Shown in pieces: positions 10,036 to 21,600 of a stretch of DNA of 64,000 nucleotides. Positions within the stretch are counted from its first letter, which is position 1, and each line of letters opens with the position of its first letter. The notes beneath the pieces were generated by a model. The model was not told where the DNA came from and searched no databases. It worked only from the letters and a program-made list of their open reading frames with translations. Both the position numbers and the translations under genes were made by a program. Origin of the DNA: Cafeteria roenbergensis (taxonomy: Eukaryota; Sar; Bigyra; Bicosoecida; Cafeteriaceae); assembly GCA_008330645.1 (NCBI GenBank), contig VLTN01000024.1:248001-312000 (forward strand), in the 5' to 3' direction.

Positions 10036-10416
10036 CCGAGACAATTTCGTTCGTTTGAAACACGCGCAATCGGTCACAAGCCGTCGGGTGCCCCGCTCGC
10101 GCGCGTGCACCATGTCGCTGGGACAGCGCGAGAGGGTTGGCGCTTTGCAGTCTCAGGAAGAGGGCTGCATTGGTGCACGGTTTCGCTCAGACCTCTGCAG
10201 CAAGCGAGAACAAGGAAGCCGATAAATTGTCGGGCGGTGCATGCACGCAAAAAAAAATCGCCCACAAGCCCGCAAAATGTCGGAGTGCGAGCAAGCGTCG
10301 AGCTTGGACGTGGGGTCCATCCGCAGGGACCGTGGGCGCACAGGGCGCCACTGCTGCAGAGGATACGCGAGGATCCGCCTGCAGCTGCCCATATCAGAGT
10401 GCGAGCGTGCACGCAC
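10036..10416. other. Convergent intergenic region
   Basis: This is 381 bp between two converging genes and must carry both 3' ends. An A-run (10251-10259, a T-run for the minus gene) is the only notable tract. I see no gene. Confidence 0.5.
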
Positions 10417-11868
10417 TCAGAGCTCGTCGCGGGGCATCTGGACATCGGGGAGCACATCGGGAGGGCCGTCGCGCCCAGGGCCTGGGTGGCCGTGGCGATC
10501 GTGGTGGTGGTGCTGCGCCTGCTGGCTGACCGTCTTGATGCTGCTGCCTGGCACCACCACGCCGCGCGTGCAAATGTCCAGCACGGCCATGCCACACTCG
10601 TGGCCCAAGGATCCGGTTACCCACGTCCGCTGCTCGTGGGGGGTGGGCTCCACGCCGTGGCGCTTCTGCATCTCGATTTGCTCCCTCTGCTGAGCCTCGT
10701 GCACCTCGGCCATGGCCTCGGGGAAGGGGAAGCAATGAACGTGGCCCATGGCACACACGGGCAGCTCGTCGCCGTCCATGCACATGCTCTGGGCCATGCC
10801 GCGGGCCGCGTTCATGCACTGCACGGACTGCATGCCGTGCTGACGGCAGGTGGTGCAGGCGGGCGGCGCCGGCGGCAGCTGGCCGTGGGGGCGGTGGTCG
10901 ATTGCGAACGCCAGGTCAAAGTCCATCGCGCGGAGGACAAACTCCTCGTGCGGCTCGTCCTCCTTGGGCTCCGCATGCGGGCGCTCCACGTGGTGCAGCG
11001 CGTGGAGCCAATGGGGCATCATCACGTCGGCCCGGCGCAGCGAGCCCTTTCGCACGAGCATTTGCACGTGGGGGTCAATGTGCACCACGCGGGCGCACGA
11101 ATCCAGCGCGGTTCGCATGCAGGTGTGCAGGTCGTGGCCATCGCCGGTGTGGAAAACGTGGTCGGTGACCTCGAACTCGCACTGCATGTCGCACCAGTCC
11201 TTGGGCGGTCCGACCAGGCCCATGCGCCGGGCGGCCTCCTGCTGGGCGGCCGGGGAGACCCCTGGGCCGCAAATGTCGTTGTAGTGCGTCCGCAATGCTG
11301 CCCCGCACTCGTCCGTGATCTCGTGAAGGTCGCAGATCATGCAGTAGCGGATGTCCGGGTCGGCAAGCGACCTGTTGGACTCGACCGGCATGAAGCCGGT
11401 GACGTCCCACCTGCGGCAGACGCAGCGGTGCCAGCCAGCGACAGCACGTCAATTCGGGCGGGGCGCGCCTCGCTGCGGCGCCGACGCCCCATCCGGGCGC
11501 TCAGCCCCCCAGAACTCCATGCGCGACACGTGGATTGCGGTTGCCGTCCAGCCGGGCGTCGCTCTTGCCCCGTGGCCGCCCAAGCCCCGCTCGGGGACTG
11601 TCCCGCGACGCGTGCCAGTGCGCAGCCCGGCTGCTCAGGGCTGGTCCCCGGAGCGCCAGCGGGCGGGGCTGCCGGCCGGCGGGGAGGGGGCGACCTGGCC
11701 GGCGGGGCAGCGGGAGCAACTTGCCGGTTCGACAGAACGCCGCGAGGCTCACTCGGTGACGTCGTCGGTGGCCAGCACGTGGCCATCAGGCTTGAACATG
11801 AGGTGCGCCGCATTGGCAGCCGGCGCGGCGGCCAGGGCCGCGACGAGCGCGGCGGCGACTCCGAGCAT
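10417..11868 (-). CDS. Secreted/ER-lumenal Cys/His-rich protein with C-terminal RDEL
   Basis: There are two exons: 11868-11753 and 11410-10417. The 342-bp intron has a GTGAGC donor and a ctgccgcag acceptor and splits a Glu codon 2+1. The 369-residue product opens with a textbook signal peptide, MLGVAAALVAALAAAPAANA, with likely cleavage after residue 20. The mature part has 16 cysteines, including C-x-x-C pairs (CMIC, CTTC), an even number that suggests disulfides. It also has many His and Met residues and an HHHHDRHGHPGPG stretch near the end. The last four residues are RDEL, a known variant of the KDEL/HDEL retrieval signal, so residence in the ER lumen is inferred. I recognise no family. 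A redox, metal-binding or chaperone role is possible but unproven. It is divergent from the giant gene at 12601. Confidence 0.75.
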
Positions 11869-12600
11869 TCCGGCAGATCAGGTGCCGAGCGCTCGGGTTT
11901 TCGCGCCGTCCCGTGCAGAGCCTCACCAGCGTAGAGCTGCGCCTGGCGCCTTCCCCTCCGCCCCGCGTTGCGAAACGGCTTCCGAACATCGCAGGCGAGG
12001 CATGCCTGCTGCCGAAGCCCCTCGCCAGACACGCCCATTCGTGCGTGCGACAGGCGCGGGCAGCTCGCAGCGTTGCGCGTCCTTGCCACCCCCCATTTGC
12101 CTGCCCATACAGACGGGCTTCGCACTCCGGGAGCGCAGGAGCGCGCTCCAACACAGAGGCGAGGCCGGCCTCTGCGCGTGGCTCCGGCTTGAGCGGGAAA
12201 GGCCGTTGAATACGTCATACGGGAATCTGGCTTTGCGTCGATTCCCTCTGCTCATATTGCCAGCCAGCTCTGCAAATGTCTGTCAGGGAGCAAGCAAGTT
12301 GCAACCGCTCACGAGAACTGGGCGCGCGCCCCAGGCAGCCGCGGGCCGCGCACACGCGCTGCCACTGGGCAAGGGCGACGGGCGCACTCGCACCCTCTGT
12401 TGCCCAGCTGCAAGAAACAGCAGGCACGGCGCCGAGCAGGAGCTCGGAGGCCGCATCCGTTGCTGGACCAGTTGCGCTGGTCCTGCGGCGCGCGCGCTGA
12501 GCGAGCGGCCGCAGCGATCCGTAGGCCTGCGGACGGTACCCTGCGCAGTCGCGACTCGGCTACTCAGGCAGGTCGGCTGCGGTGGACCTTGCTGTGAACC
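11869..12600. promoter_or_regulatory. Divergent intergenic region
   Basis: This is 732 bp between the starts of the RDEL protein gene and the giant armadillo/ankyrin gene. No convincing coding exon or core-promoter box was seen. Shared promoter function is inferred from layout only. Confidence 0.3.
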
Positions 12601-15600
12601 ATGGAGGAGTCCAAGGCCTCCGAGGAGCCGTTTGGCATTGACGCTGGCGAGTTTGACAGCGAGAGGGAGGCTAAGGCAGCCGCAAAGGCGGCAGCCAAGG
12701 AAGCCAAGGCCGCGGAAAAGGCTGCCCAGCGGCGCAGCAAGGAGCTGGCCAAGGAGCGCCGCTCAGCGTTCAAGAGCTGGGCCCGGGGGCTCAAGGCCAA
12801 GGACCCGGCAGAGCTCGCTGTGGCGCTGAGGGCATGCAACCACCGAGCGTTCATGGTGGATGGTGGCGGGGTGGAGGCGCTCGTGCGTGCCCTGGGCGCC
12901 AAGTCCGCTGCCGCCTCTGGGGCGGCCATTGCGGCGCTGGCGTCGTTCCTCCAGCCCCCGGCACGCGCAGCGTGCCTGCCACTCGGCCCCGACAGAGCCC
13001 TCGCGCCCCCCAGGCTGCGGCAGGACGCGCTGCGCGTCCTCCGCGCTGCAGAGGAGGCTGGGAAGTGGGTCGGGATGGAGGTGCTTGTGGCGCGGTTCGC
13101 GGACGCGGACTCTGCCGTGGCCTCGGCGGCGCTACGGGCTTGGGCGGCGCTATGGCAGGGCATAGCCGGGATGCCCGCGGACCACCCCGAGCGGCTATCT
13201 CTGCTTGCGGGCCTGCTGGCAGGCGGGGACGCGGTCCAGGCAGCTGCCGACGTCGTCGTGGACTTCGCCGCGGACCGGGCTCACGAGGCGCGCATGGCGG
13301 CGTGCGGGCTGGAGGTCACGGGCGAAGGCGCGACTCCTGGTTCCGACGGCGCTGCCAAGAACCCCCCTCCGGCCGTTCCCTCGCCCGGACTGGCGGCAGA
13401 GGCGTTGGAGCTGGTATCGGCAGTCACCGGAGAGTGCCTGGCCGGATCCACCGCGCCCCGAGCCCGCTGGCTCACTGAGCGGGCGGGAGGGGCTGTCCGC
13501 GACGCCGCGCTTGCCGTGGCCGTGGCCGGGGCCCGGCGCCAAGCCGAGGTTGCCGCCCGCGAAAAGGTCCTCGCTCGCGCAAGGCGAGATGGTGTCGCCG
13601 TGTCGGACGCAGCGGCTGCCACGCCGGGGCGGCCGGCCGACAGACCCTCCGCAGTGCTCTCGCCCGGAGAAAAGGACGGCGGCGCTGAGGCCGACGACGA
13701 CGACGCAGAACTCGGCGCCACGGGCGAGCACCCCTCCCACGCCGACCTGGCCGCGGACGCGTACCTGGCCGGCCCCGTGGCGCTGGGAGCAGCCGCATCG
13801 TCCACCATTGGGTCCTTGTCCCAGTGGCCGGCGGGCGACAGCGAGGACGGCGCGCCGGCTGGCGGGGCTGGCCTCGCCGAGGCAACGGACAAGGGCGGCG
13901 ACGACGTCCCCGCCGATGCTGGGATTGAGCTTGCCAGTGACGAAACAGCGCCCCTGGCAGCGGCAGAGGTCGCGGGCGTGGCTGCAGCCGTGCTCGCCGC
14001 CGCGCCAACGAGCGACGACGCCAGAGTCGCGGGCGCGCTCGCCGCTCTCTGCTCCGGCCCCGGAGGCCTTGACCAGGCCGACGCGTCGCGCCTCCGGGGC
14101 GACCCCGTCGCGGCGGCAGTTGCCCTGGCCCCGCCTCACCCACTCCGCGCGTCGGTCGCCGCGAGCCTTGTCTCTGCCGGCGCCCGCGGGTACCAGGCGG
14201 CCCGACGCAGGGTGACGGCAGAGCTGCTGCTATCCGCCGCGGCGGCCAGCGCCCAGGCGCGCGCAGCGCCGTCACAGCCTGTGCCCAGCGGCTTCTTCGA
14301 GGCCGTCATCTGGTGCTCATACCACACGGCCACGCCGCGGCCGCGCCCTGACCTTGGTCCCGCGGCGCGGGCGGCGCTGAGGGCGTCTGCTGCGGCCTCG
14401 TCGGCCCGCGCCAGAGCGCTGTCATGCGCCATCCTGAGCGACCTAACCTGGTCGCCAGCGCTCCGCCGCCGAATCCTCGCGGCCGGCGGCGTGACTGCTC
14501 TCACTGCTGCCATCGACGCGCTGACGCTAGACCGCGCCCACGGCATGCGGGCGGCGGCCCAGGCAGAGGCCAGCGGCGACTCCGCCGTCTCCCAGGCCCG
14601 CCAGCGACTGGCGCTGGGTCGGGGCGATGCTGCAAGCCTGCTTGCTGGCCGGCAAACCAGCAACACTGGCGAGGACGCCGAGGAGGCGGAACAGGCGGCG
14701 GCTGCAGCCGCTGCCGCTGCCGCTGCTTCTGGCGAGGACGACACCGCCGCAGCGGCGGCAGGCTCCGGAGCGGAGGCGGAGGCCGTCTCCGCCGCCAAGG
14801 AGGCGGTGTCGACTGCTCGGAGCGTGTCGGAGCTCATCGCTGCCTCGGAGGCGCTCGCCACCGCTGAGACAGCCGCGGCCCTCGGGTACGAAGCCGGCCG
14901 CTGGTCGGAGGCACTGAGCGACGGTGCTGTCTGGGAGACGAGCGACACCCCGCGCGCCGCTGGCCCGGCCGGCGCGCCGGCCACTTCGAGCCAAGACCCG
15001 CTGGTCGCGGCGCTTCGATGCGGCGTGGCGACACAGATTGCCGAGGAGGCTGCGGCCTCGGCTGAACTGGAAGGATCAGCCGCCGCGCGCGCTGCTGGGG
15101 AGGCTGTGGAGGACGTGTGCGCGGCTCTGCTGCGGCTCTGCCACAGCCGGGACGAGCTTGAGGCCGGGTTGGCGGAGGCCGCCGCCGCTGCTGCGGCCAA
15201 CGAAAGTGGCTGGCAGGTCGAGGCGGAGGCCGCCATCGCCGCCAGGGCTGCCCGCGCGGCGGAACAGTCTGCAGCTGAGGCTGCTGGGAAGCGCTTCCGG
15301 CCCAAGCGCCCGTCGCCCGACGAGGAAGAGGCAGAAGCGGCGGCGCTGCGCTCCAGGCGGGCGGCGGCAGAGAGTCGCGCGCGCGCCGACGCTCTGGAGC
15401 GCGTGCCCTCCAACGCAGCCGGCAGAGCTATTGCCCGGTTGGCTGCGGCGCTCGCCTCAGCCATTGCGCTGCCGCTTGGCGGCGCTGCCCCCCGGCCGGG
15501 CGCCGGCGCGAGCCATCACGGTCGCGCCTCGCCTTCACCCGCGGGCGCGCCTGGCCGGGCCCAGCCAGGCAGCGCCGCCCAGGGCGCCGACAGCGACTCG

Positions 15601-18600
15601 CGGCTCCGTGCGGCGCGCTGCCTCCGCCCCCACCGGTCGGCAATGGCCCTGCTGCGGCGCCTCGTCTGGGGCGCGCCGCACGAGCAGCTTCGCATCGCGT
15701 CCGGGCCGGCGAGCCCGTGGCGAGAGGCTGCGAGGGAGGCGGCCGGCGCCGCCGGCGCAGCGGCTGCCCTTGCGGCGCTTCTTGTCGACCCAGGCGCCAA
15801 CAGCCCCACCCGCGAGGAGGCCGAGCGTACGCTCCACTGCCTGGCACTGCGCCCGGCACCCGAGGGCGCGCCCAAACCGGGTGCCACCCAGGGGGCTGGC
15901 AGCAGCCCTCGGGGCTCGACCGCCCAGTCGGTGTGGCTGAGCGCCGCCGCTGAGGGCCACCGGTGGCTCACCAGAGGCTTTGCCGGCCGCCCAGGCGGCG
16001 AGGCTGGCGACGCGGCAGCTGACGCCGCCGGGGCCGACGAGGCCGAGGCCGAGGCCGGCGCGGCCGCGGCGGCAGAGGGCGAGGCCGCGTCGCCGCGCCC
16101 GGCAGGGCTACCGGCCCTGCCAGCCGAGTGGCGCATGGAAGCCAGCTCTGCCAATGCCGGCTTTGGCCCGGGCGTGCCGGCGCCGGGACCTGTGGCGGAC
16201 CTTCCCGCTGGCCTGGCCGGCGCGAGCAAGCTGGCGCGGGAGGCGCTTGCGAAGGGCGCGGACGGTGCTGTGGGTGCTGCCCTCATGCTGTCGGGGGGCA
16301 GACACACCCCCTGCCCGCTCGTCGAGCCCACCACCGCCGGCGGGGGGCGCTGGGTGGGGGCTTCGCACCTCGTTTGCGACGGCCGTGTCCTAGCAAGAGG
16401 CTCTGGCGGCGACGCAGACGCGCTGCTGATGGAGAGGGAGGAAGCAGCGGCCGCTGGGGCGGCTGCAGTGCTGCAGCAGGCCAGGGCCGCAGCGGAGGCG
16501 GCTGAGGCGGACGCCGCTGGCGGTGGCGCCGCGGGCAAGAAGAAGGCCGCTGCGGCCAAGGACAAGGCCGCGGCCGCCAAGAAGAAGGGCGCTGCCTCTG
16601 GAAAGGACAAGAAGAAGGGCAAGGGGGGAGCTGGCGGCGGCCAGGAGGGCGAGGACGACGAGGACGAGGAGGAGGCGCGAGAGCGGCTACTGGCGGAACG
16701 GGCCGCGCTCGTGGCTGCGGCCGGCGCCGCAAGCGCCTGGCGCTCTGACGAGCTCTTCGGTGGCAGCCCCAGCGCGCTGCCCGACGGGGCGGAAGCGAGC
16801 CGAAGCGGCCAGCCGGGCAGCGGGGGAGGCTGCACATACCCCGCAGCCGGGCCGTGGCTTGCCCCCGCCGACGTCGCCCGGCTCACCACTTGCGGCGCCC
16901 CTGCAGCCGGCCGCGTGCTGGCGCTGGACCCGCAGCGGCGCTGGCGCCGCGCCGTGGTGTCGGTCGTCAGGCGCGCAGCCTTTGCCGTGCTCCTGGGCAG
17001 ACGCGGCGACGCCTGGGCCGGAGCAGCAGCGGCCGTGCTGGCCCACCCTGTGCTCGCGGCGGCCGGCCTGCCCGGGGCCGCAGCGGCCTTCCCCGGCTCG
17101 CTCGCCGGTCCCGCTGCGGCCATGGCGGCCAGTGACGACGCGCCCTCGGCACCAGCTGATGACGCCGCCGCCGCCGCCGCTGCCGCCGCCGCCGCTGCCG
17201 CCGCGTCCCCCGATGGCGGTGCCGCTTCCGGTGCGGGTGTCGCGGGCGGCGCACGCCCTCCGGCCGCCGTCGCATGGACCGCCGGCGAGGCCGGAGTGTG
17301 TCGGGACGTCGCTCGCTGGCTGCGAGGCCGGGCCTTGCAAATGGAGGAGGCGTTCGAGACGGCGCTGGCAGCGCAGGGCGCGGGAGTGCGCGCCGCCGTG
17401 GCGGCAGGTGCCGTGGCGGCGGTCGATGAGCTCATCTCAGCAGGCGCCAAGCTGGCCGTGCCTCTCCCTGGCTGGACCGCCGACGTTGTTCTTGCGTCCC
17501 CGGCAGAGACGGTTGCGGCCATCGCTGCCGCTGAGTCAGCGGCTCGGGAGGCAGAGGCTGCGGCGGCGGAAGCAGCAGCGGCAGCGGAAGAGGCCGCGGC
17601 AGCGGCGGCAGCAGGCACCAAGGGTGGCAAGGGCGGCGCCAAGAGCGGAAAGGACAAGAAGGGCTCTGCCGGCGACAAGAAGGGCGGCAAGGGGGGCAAG
17701 CGCGACGGCGCCGGCGCCGACGCTGAGGGGGCTGACGGCGCCGACGGCCGGCAGCCGGCTGCGGATGAGGGGGCAGTGGCGGCGGCGCTGGCCGTGTCGG
17801 AGGCCAGGACACACTGGCCTGCAGGGGCCGCGGCGGCGCTGGCGGCTTGGGGCGCTGGCTCTCATGCCTCCAGTGCTGGTGCTGCTGCCGGCGCCGCAGG
17901 GGCGACGCCTGGCGCCGGGGGTGGTGTCGCCGCGGATGCCGCAGCGGGCGGGGAGGCTGACGAGCCTGCCAGCCCGTGTGAGGACGCGGGCGTTCCCTCC
18001 GTCGACCCGGCTACGGGGACGCTTGCGCCGACCAGCGGCGCCGTGCTTCCCGCCGGTGGCGCCGAAGCGGGTTCGCGCTCTGCAGAGGCGGACAGCCGAC
18101 TGCGCGGAGCCAGGCTGCTTTGCCTGTGGCAGGCGGCTGAGAGCGCCGAGTCCGCGGCTGACCGAGCGGACTCCATCGCCGCGTCGGGGCTTGTTCCGGC
18201 TCTTGCTGCAGCCGTCGTCGCCGCAGCCGCCGCGGTTCGGGCCGCTGAGAGCGCGGCCCTGACGAAGGGGTTCGGCGCAGGCGGTGCCGCCGCCCACCCC
18301 GCTGATCTCGAAGGGTGCGCAACGGCTCTGCAGGCGCTGCTTCCAGCGCTCCGCGCCTCCGCGGCCGCGGTGGCCGCCGTGGCCGAGAGCGGCCCGCTCG
18401 TCAGCGACGCCCTCCTTGTGCTTGCCCTGGGCGCCGGGCACGGCCGCACGTCGCCCCTGCTTGCGGGCTGCACGCACGCCCACATTGGCCCCGGCGCGGC
18501 CACGGGAGGGTGCCGCAGGCGCTCGCTCGTGGACGTGGCGCTGCTGGCAGCCGCGGCCGCCGCGGCCGTCTGTGACGCCGCCCTGACCATGCGCGTGCCC

Positions 18601-21600
18601 GCCCCGGCCGCGGAACCGGACGCGGAAAAGGCTGGCGCTGCTGGAGATAGCGCCCCTGCCGCGGAGTCGCTTCAAGACGACCCCGACCCGCTGCGGCTGG
18701 AGGAGCGGCCTGCTGAGGCTGCGAGCACGGCTCAGCACGCTGGCTCGGCGGCGTCGTGGTCCCCTGCGCAGCGACCCGCTCTGTGGCTCGCTCGGCACGC
18801 CGTTGCCGTCGCTCGCTGCGTGGCCGACACTGCCGCTGTTGCAGCGTCGGGGCTGGGCCTCTCGGCTCGGCGGACGGCTCTGCTGCGGCTCCTGGCCTCG
18901 GCGCTTCGCGTGCCGGGAGCCCTTGAGGGCCTGGTGGCGCAGGCTGGCAGGCCCAGCGACGCCGAGTGGAGGGTGCAAGCCGCGGCTGTGGCAGCGGAGA
19001 GGGCGCAGCAGCTGGAGGCAGCGCTGGAGGCCGCGGACGCGGCGTCGGCAGCGGCTGGTGCTGCGGGCGTGGACGTGCCCGGCCTGCTCGAGGCGCTCGC
19101 GCGCGGGCACGACCCCGCTGCTCAGGGCGGCGAGCGGGACAGGGAGAGCATGGCCGGCGGGGACGACCCGGGCGCTGCCTCTGCCGCTGCCGGCGCTGCT
19201 GAGGGGTCTGCCGACGGCGACGCGGGCGCGGACGACCCCGCGGCGGCGAAGCGACGAGCGGCCACAGCCGCTCTCGTCCAGGCGCGCCGGGCCCTTGACG
19301 CGGCAAAGACGGCCGCGGCGTCGCCAGTGGTTGCTCTCGCCCCTGCGGACGCTGCCGGTGAGCGCGCGGAATCTGCGGCTGCGGCTGCGGAGGCCAACCC
19401 GCTCCCCGGCGCCATGCTGGGCAGAGCCGCGGGCCTGAGCGGGGCCAAGGCTGCCAAGGCGGCCGCATCGCAGTGGATCGGCTGGGCGGCGCTGCCGACT
19501 GGCGCCGCCGCCAGGCTTCCGGGGGCCGGGGGGGCTGCCATGGGCGTGGCGGACGCCGCAGCTGCCGAAGCAGCGCGTGCGGCTGCCGCTGCGGCTGCCG
19601 CTGAGGCGGCGGGAGGCAAGGGCGGAGGAGCGGCGGCCGCCAAGAAGAAGGCTGCTGGCGCGGCCAGGGGCGGCAAGGCCAGCAGCGGCCAGGAAGACGA
19701 CGGCGAGGGAGCCGGCCGCAGCGGCCCGCTTTGCGACGCCGAAACGCTGCGCGCACGCTGCGTCGCGGAGGCGGAGCGGAGCTGGTTCAAGCAGCTGCCG
19801 CTCGTGCCGGAAGACGATACCGACGACGCCGACGCCGCTGGCGGTGGCGCCGCGGGCAAGAAGAAGGCCGCTGCGGCCAAGGACAAGGCCGCGGCCGCCA
19901 AGAAGAAGGGCGCTGCCTCTGGAAAGGACAAGAAGAAGGGCAAGGGGGGAGCCGGCGGCGGTGGCGGCGGCGAGGACGAGGAGGACGACGGGCGTTTGCC
20001 CGTTGAGCTGGGATGCAACGGTCTATCTCCGTTCCGCCTGCCGGTGGCGTGCGTGCTTCTCGAAGAGGACGTTGACGATCGCGCAAGGGCCGCTGCTGTG
20101 GTGACGTCAGGAACCCACGCCCCCGATAGCCGCCCCTGCTGCGCCGAGGCGGTGGCTGGCCCCGCCCTGGCCCGGCCGCCCCCCGACGGACAGACGGAGG
20201 TGCCACCCAGCCGGGAGTGGCGCACTGCGGCCGGGCCCTTTGTGGAGACCGGCGATTGCACTGCCGCGTCCGCTGAGCGGCTCGAGGCGGCGCGCGCCGT
20301 GGTGCAGCGCGCGCGTGCCGCGTTCACGGCCAGCGTCTTGGCCACCCTGCTGACCCCCGCCCTCGACACGCTCTGCAGCGCCGGCGCGTCCGCCACGCAG
20401 GCGGAGGCAGCTGCTGCGGTAGAGCTGCTCATCGCCGCCAGCGTGGCTCCTCTCAGCCCCGCCGGCGCCCAGCCTCCCCTGCGGACCGCCGCCGCCGCGC
20501 ACTGCCTCCGGGCGGGCCTCTTGCCCGCGCTGCTGGCAGCCGTCACCTGCCCTCCCCCCCGGCCCGCTGCGGGCGCCGCGGCGAGCGGCGGGTCGCAGCC
20601 GCCCTCCACGCCGTCCACAGCGCCTGCGACGCCCCGCCTGCTGGTGTCGCCCAACCCCGTCCGTCCCCCCGTGCCCGCCAGGCACCCTGTGGGCGCCGCC
20701 GCGCTTCCCTCGCCGCCGGTGCAGGCCGGGCTGGCGACGGCATCGGTCGACTCGCTCGAGGGCGCGAGCACGGGCCTGGGCGGAGCGGGAACCGGCGGCG
20801 GCTTGGCGCAGCCGTCCGCTGCCGAGTCGGCGCTGGACCGCGTATTTGCCGACATGGACGCCGCTGGGGCGGCGGCTCACGCCATGACGGACGCCGCAGT
20901 TGTGGCCCAGGCGGGTGTCCGCCCGCTCAGGGCAGCGGCTGCGCTCGCAGGCGTCGCTCCCTCCGCCATGGCTGCCGCGGCCGCGGCTCTGCCCCCGCCG
21001 CCAGCCGTCATCCACGGGGCCGTTTCGGGGCTTTGCGCGGCGGGGGGCGTGTCTGGCGAGCGCTTCCGTCGCGTTCCCGTCGACTTCGAGGTGCGGGAGG
21101 TGCCCTCCGCAGGCACCGCCACGGAGCTGCTGCGGGAGGGCGAGGCAGGGCCGAGCCGCGAGGAGGAGTGCCAGGCTCTGGCGGCAGACACTGCAGCGGC
21201 CGTTGCGGCGGCTGGAGGCTACTGCCCCGGCGACGGTATGAGCTACGCGGCAGCCGGCGTGGCCACGGAGCGCGGCCGCTGGCTGGCGGCTGCTCTCGTC
21301 TGCCGCGGCCTTGCTCGCGATGCACTGGCTCGCGAGTGGTCTGTCTGGGCAGAGGCAGCCGACCCGTCTGCCGACGAAGCAGCGGACGGCAAGGCGGGAG
21401 CCAAGGGCGCAGCGGCGGCCAAGAAGGCCAAAGCAAAGAAGGCCGGCGCCAAGGACGCTGCCGCGCAGGAGGAGGCGGACGGCGGGCAGCCGCCAGCCAA
21501 GCCCGTGGCGGCCAAGCACTCGGCGGAGGTGCCTTGGGCTGCCCTCAACGGCCCGAGCGCCGCCAGCTGGCGCCCGCTGCTGCTGCCGCGCTCGCCCGCG

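Noticed and set aside
15516-17699. Long minus-strand frame inside the giant armadillo/ankyrin gene
   Set aside because: It is antisense to a continuous 13-kb coding exon. Composition is dominated by Ala/Ser/Pro runs complementary to Ala/Gly codons, and there is no motif.
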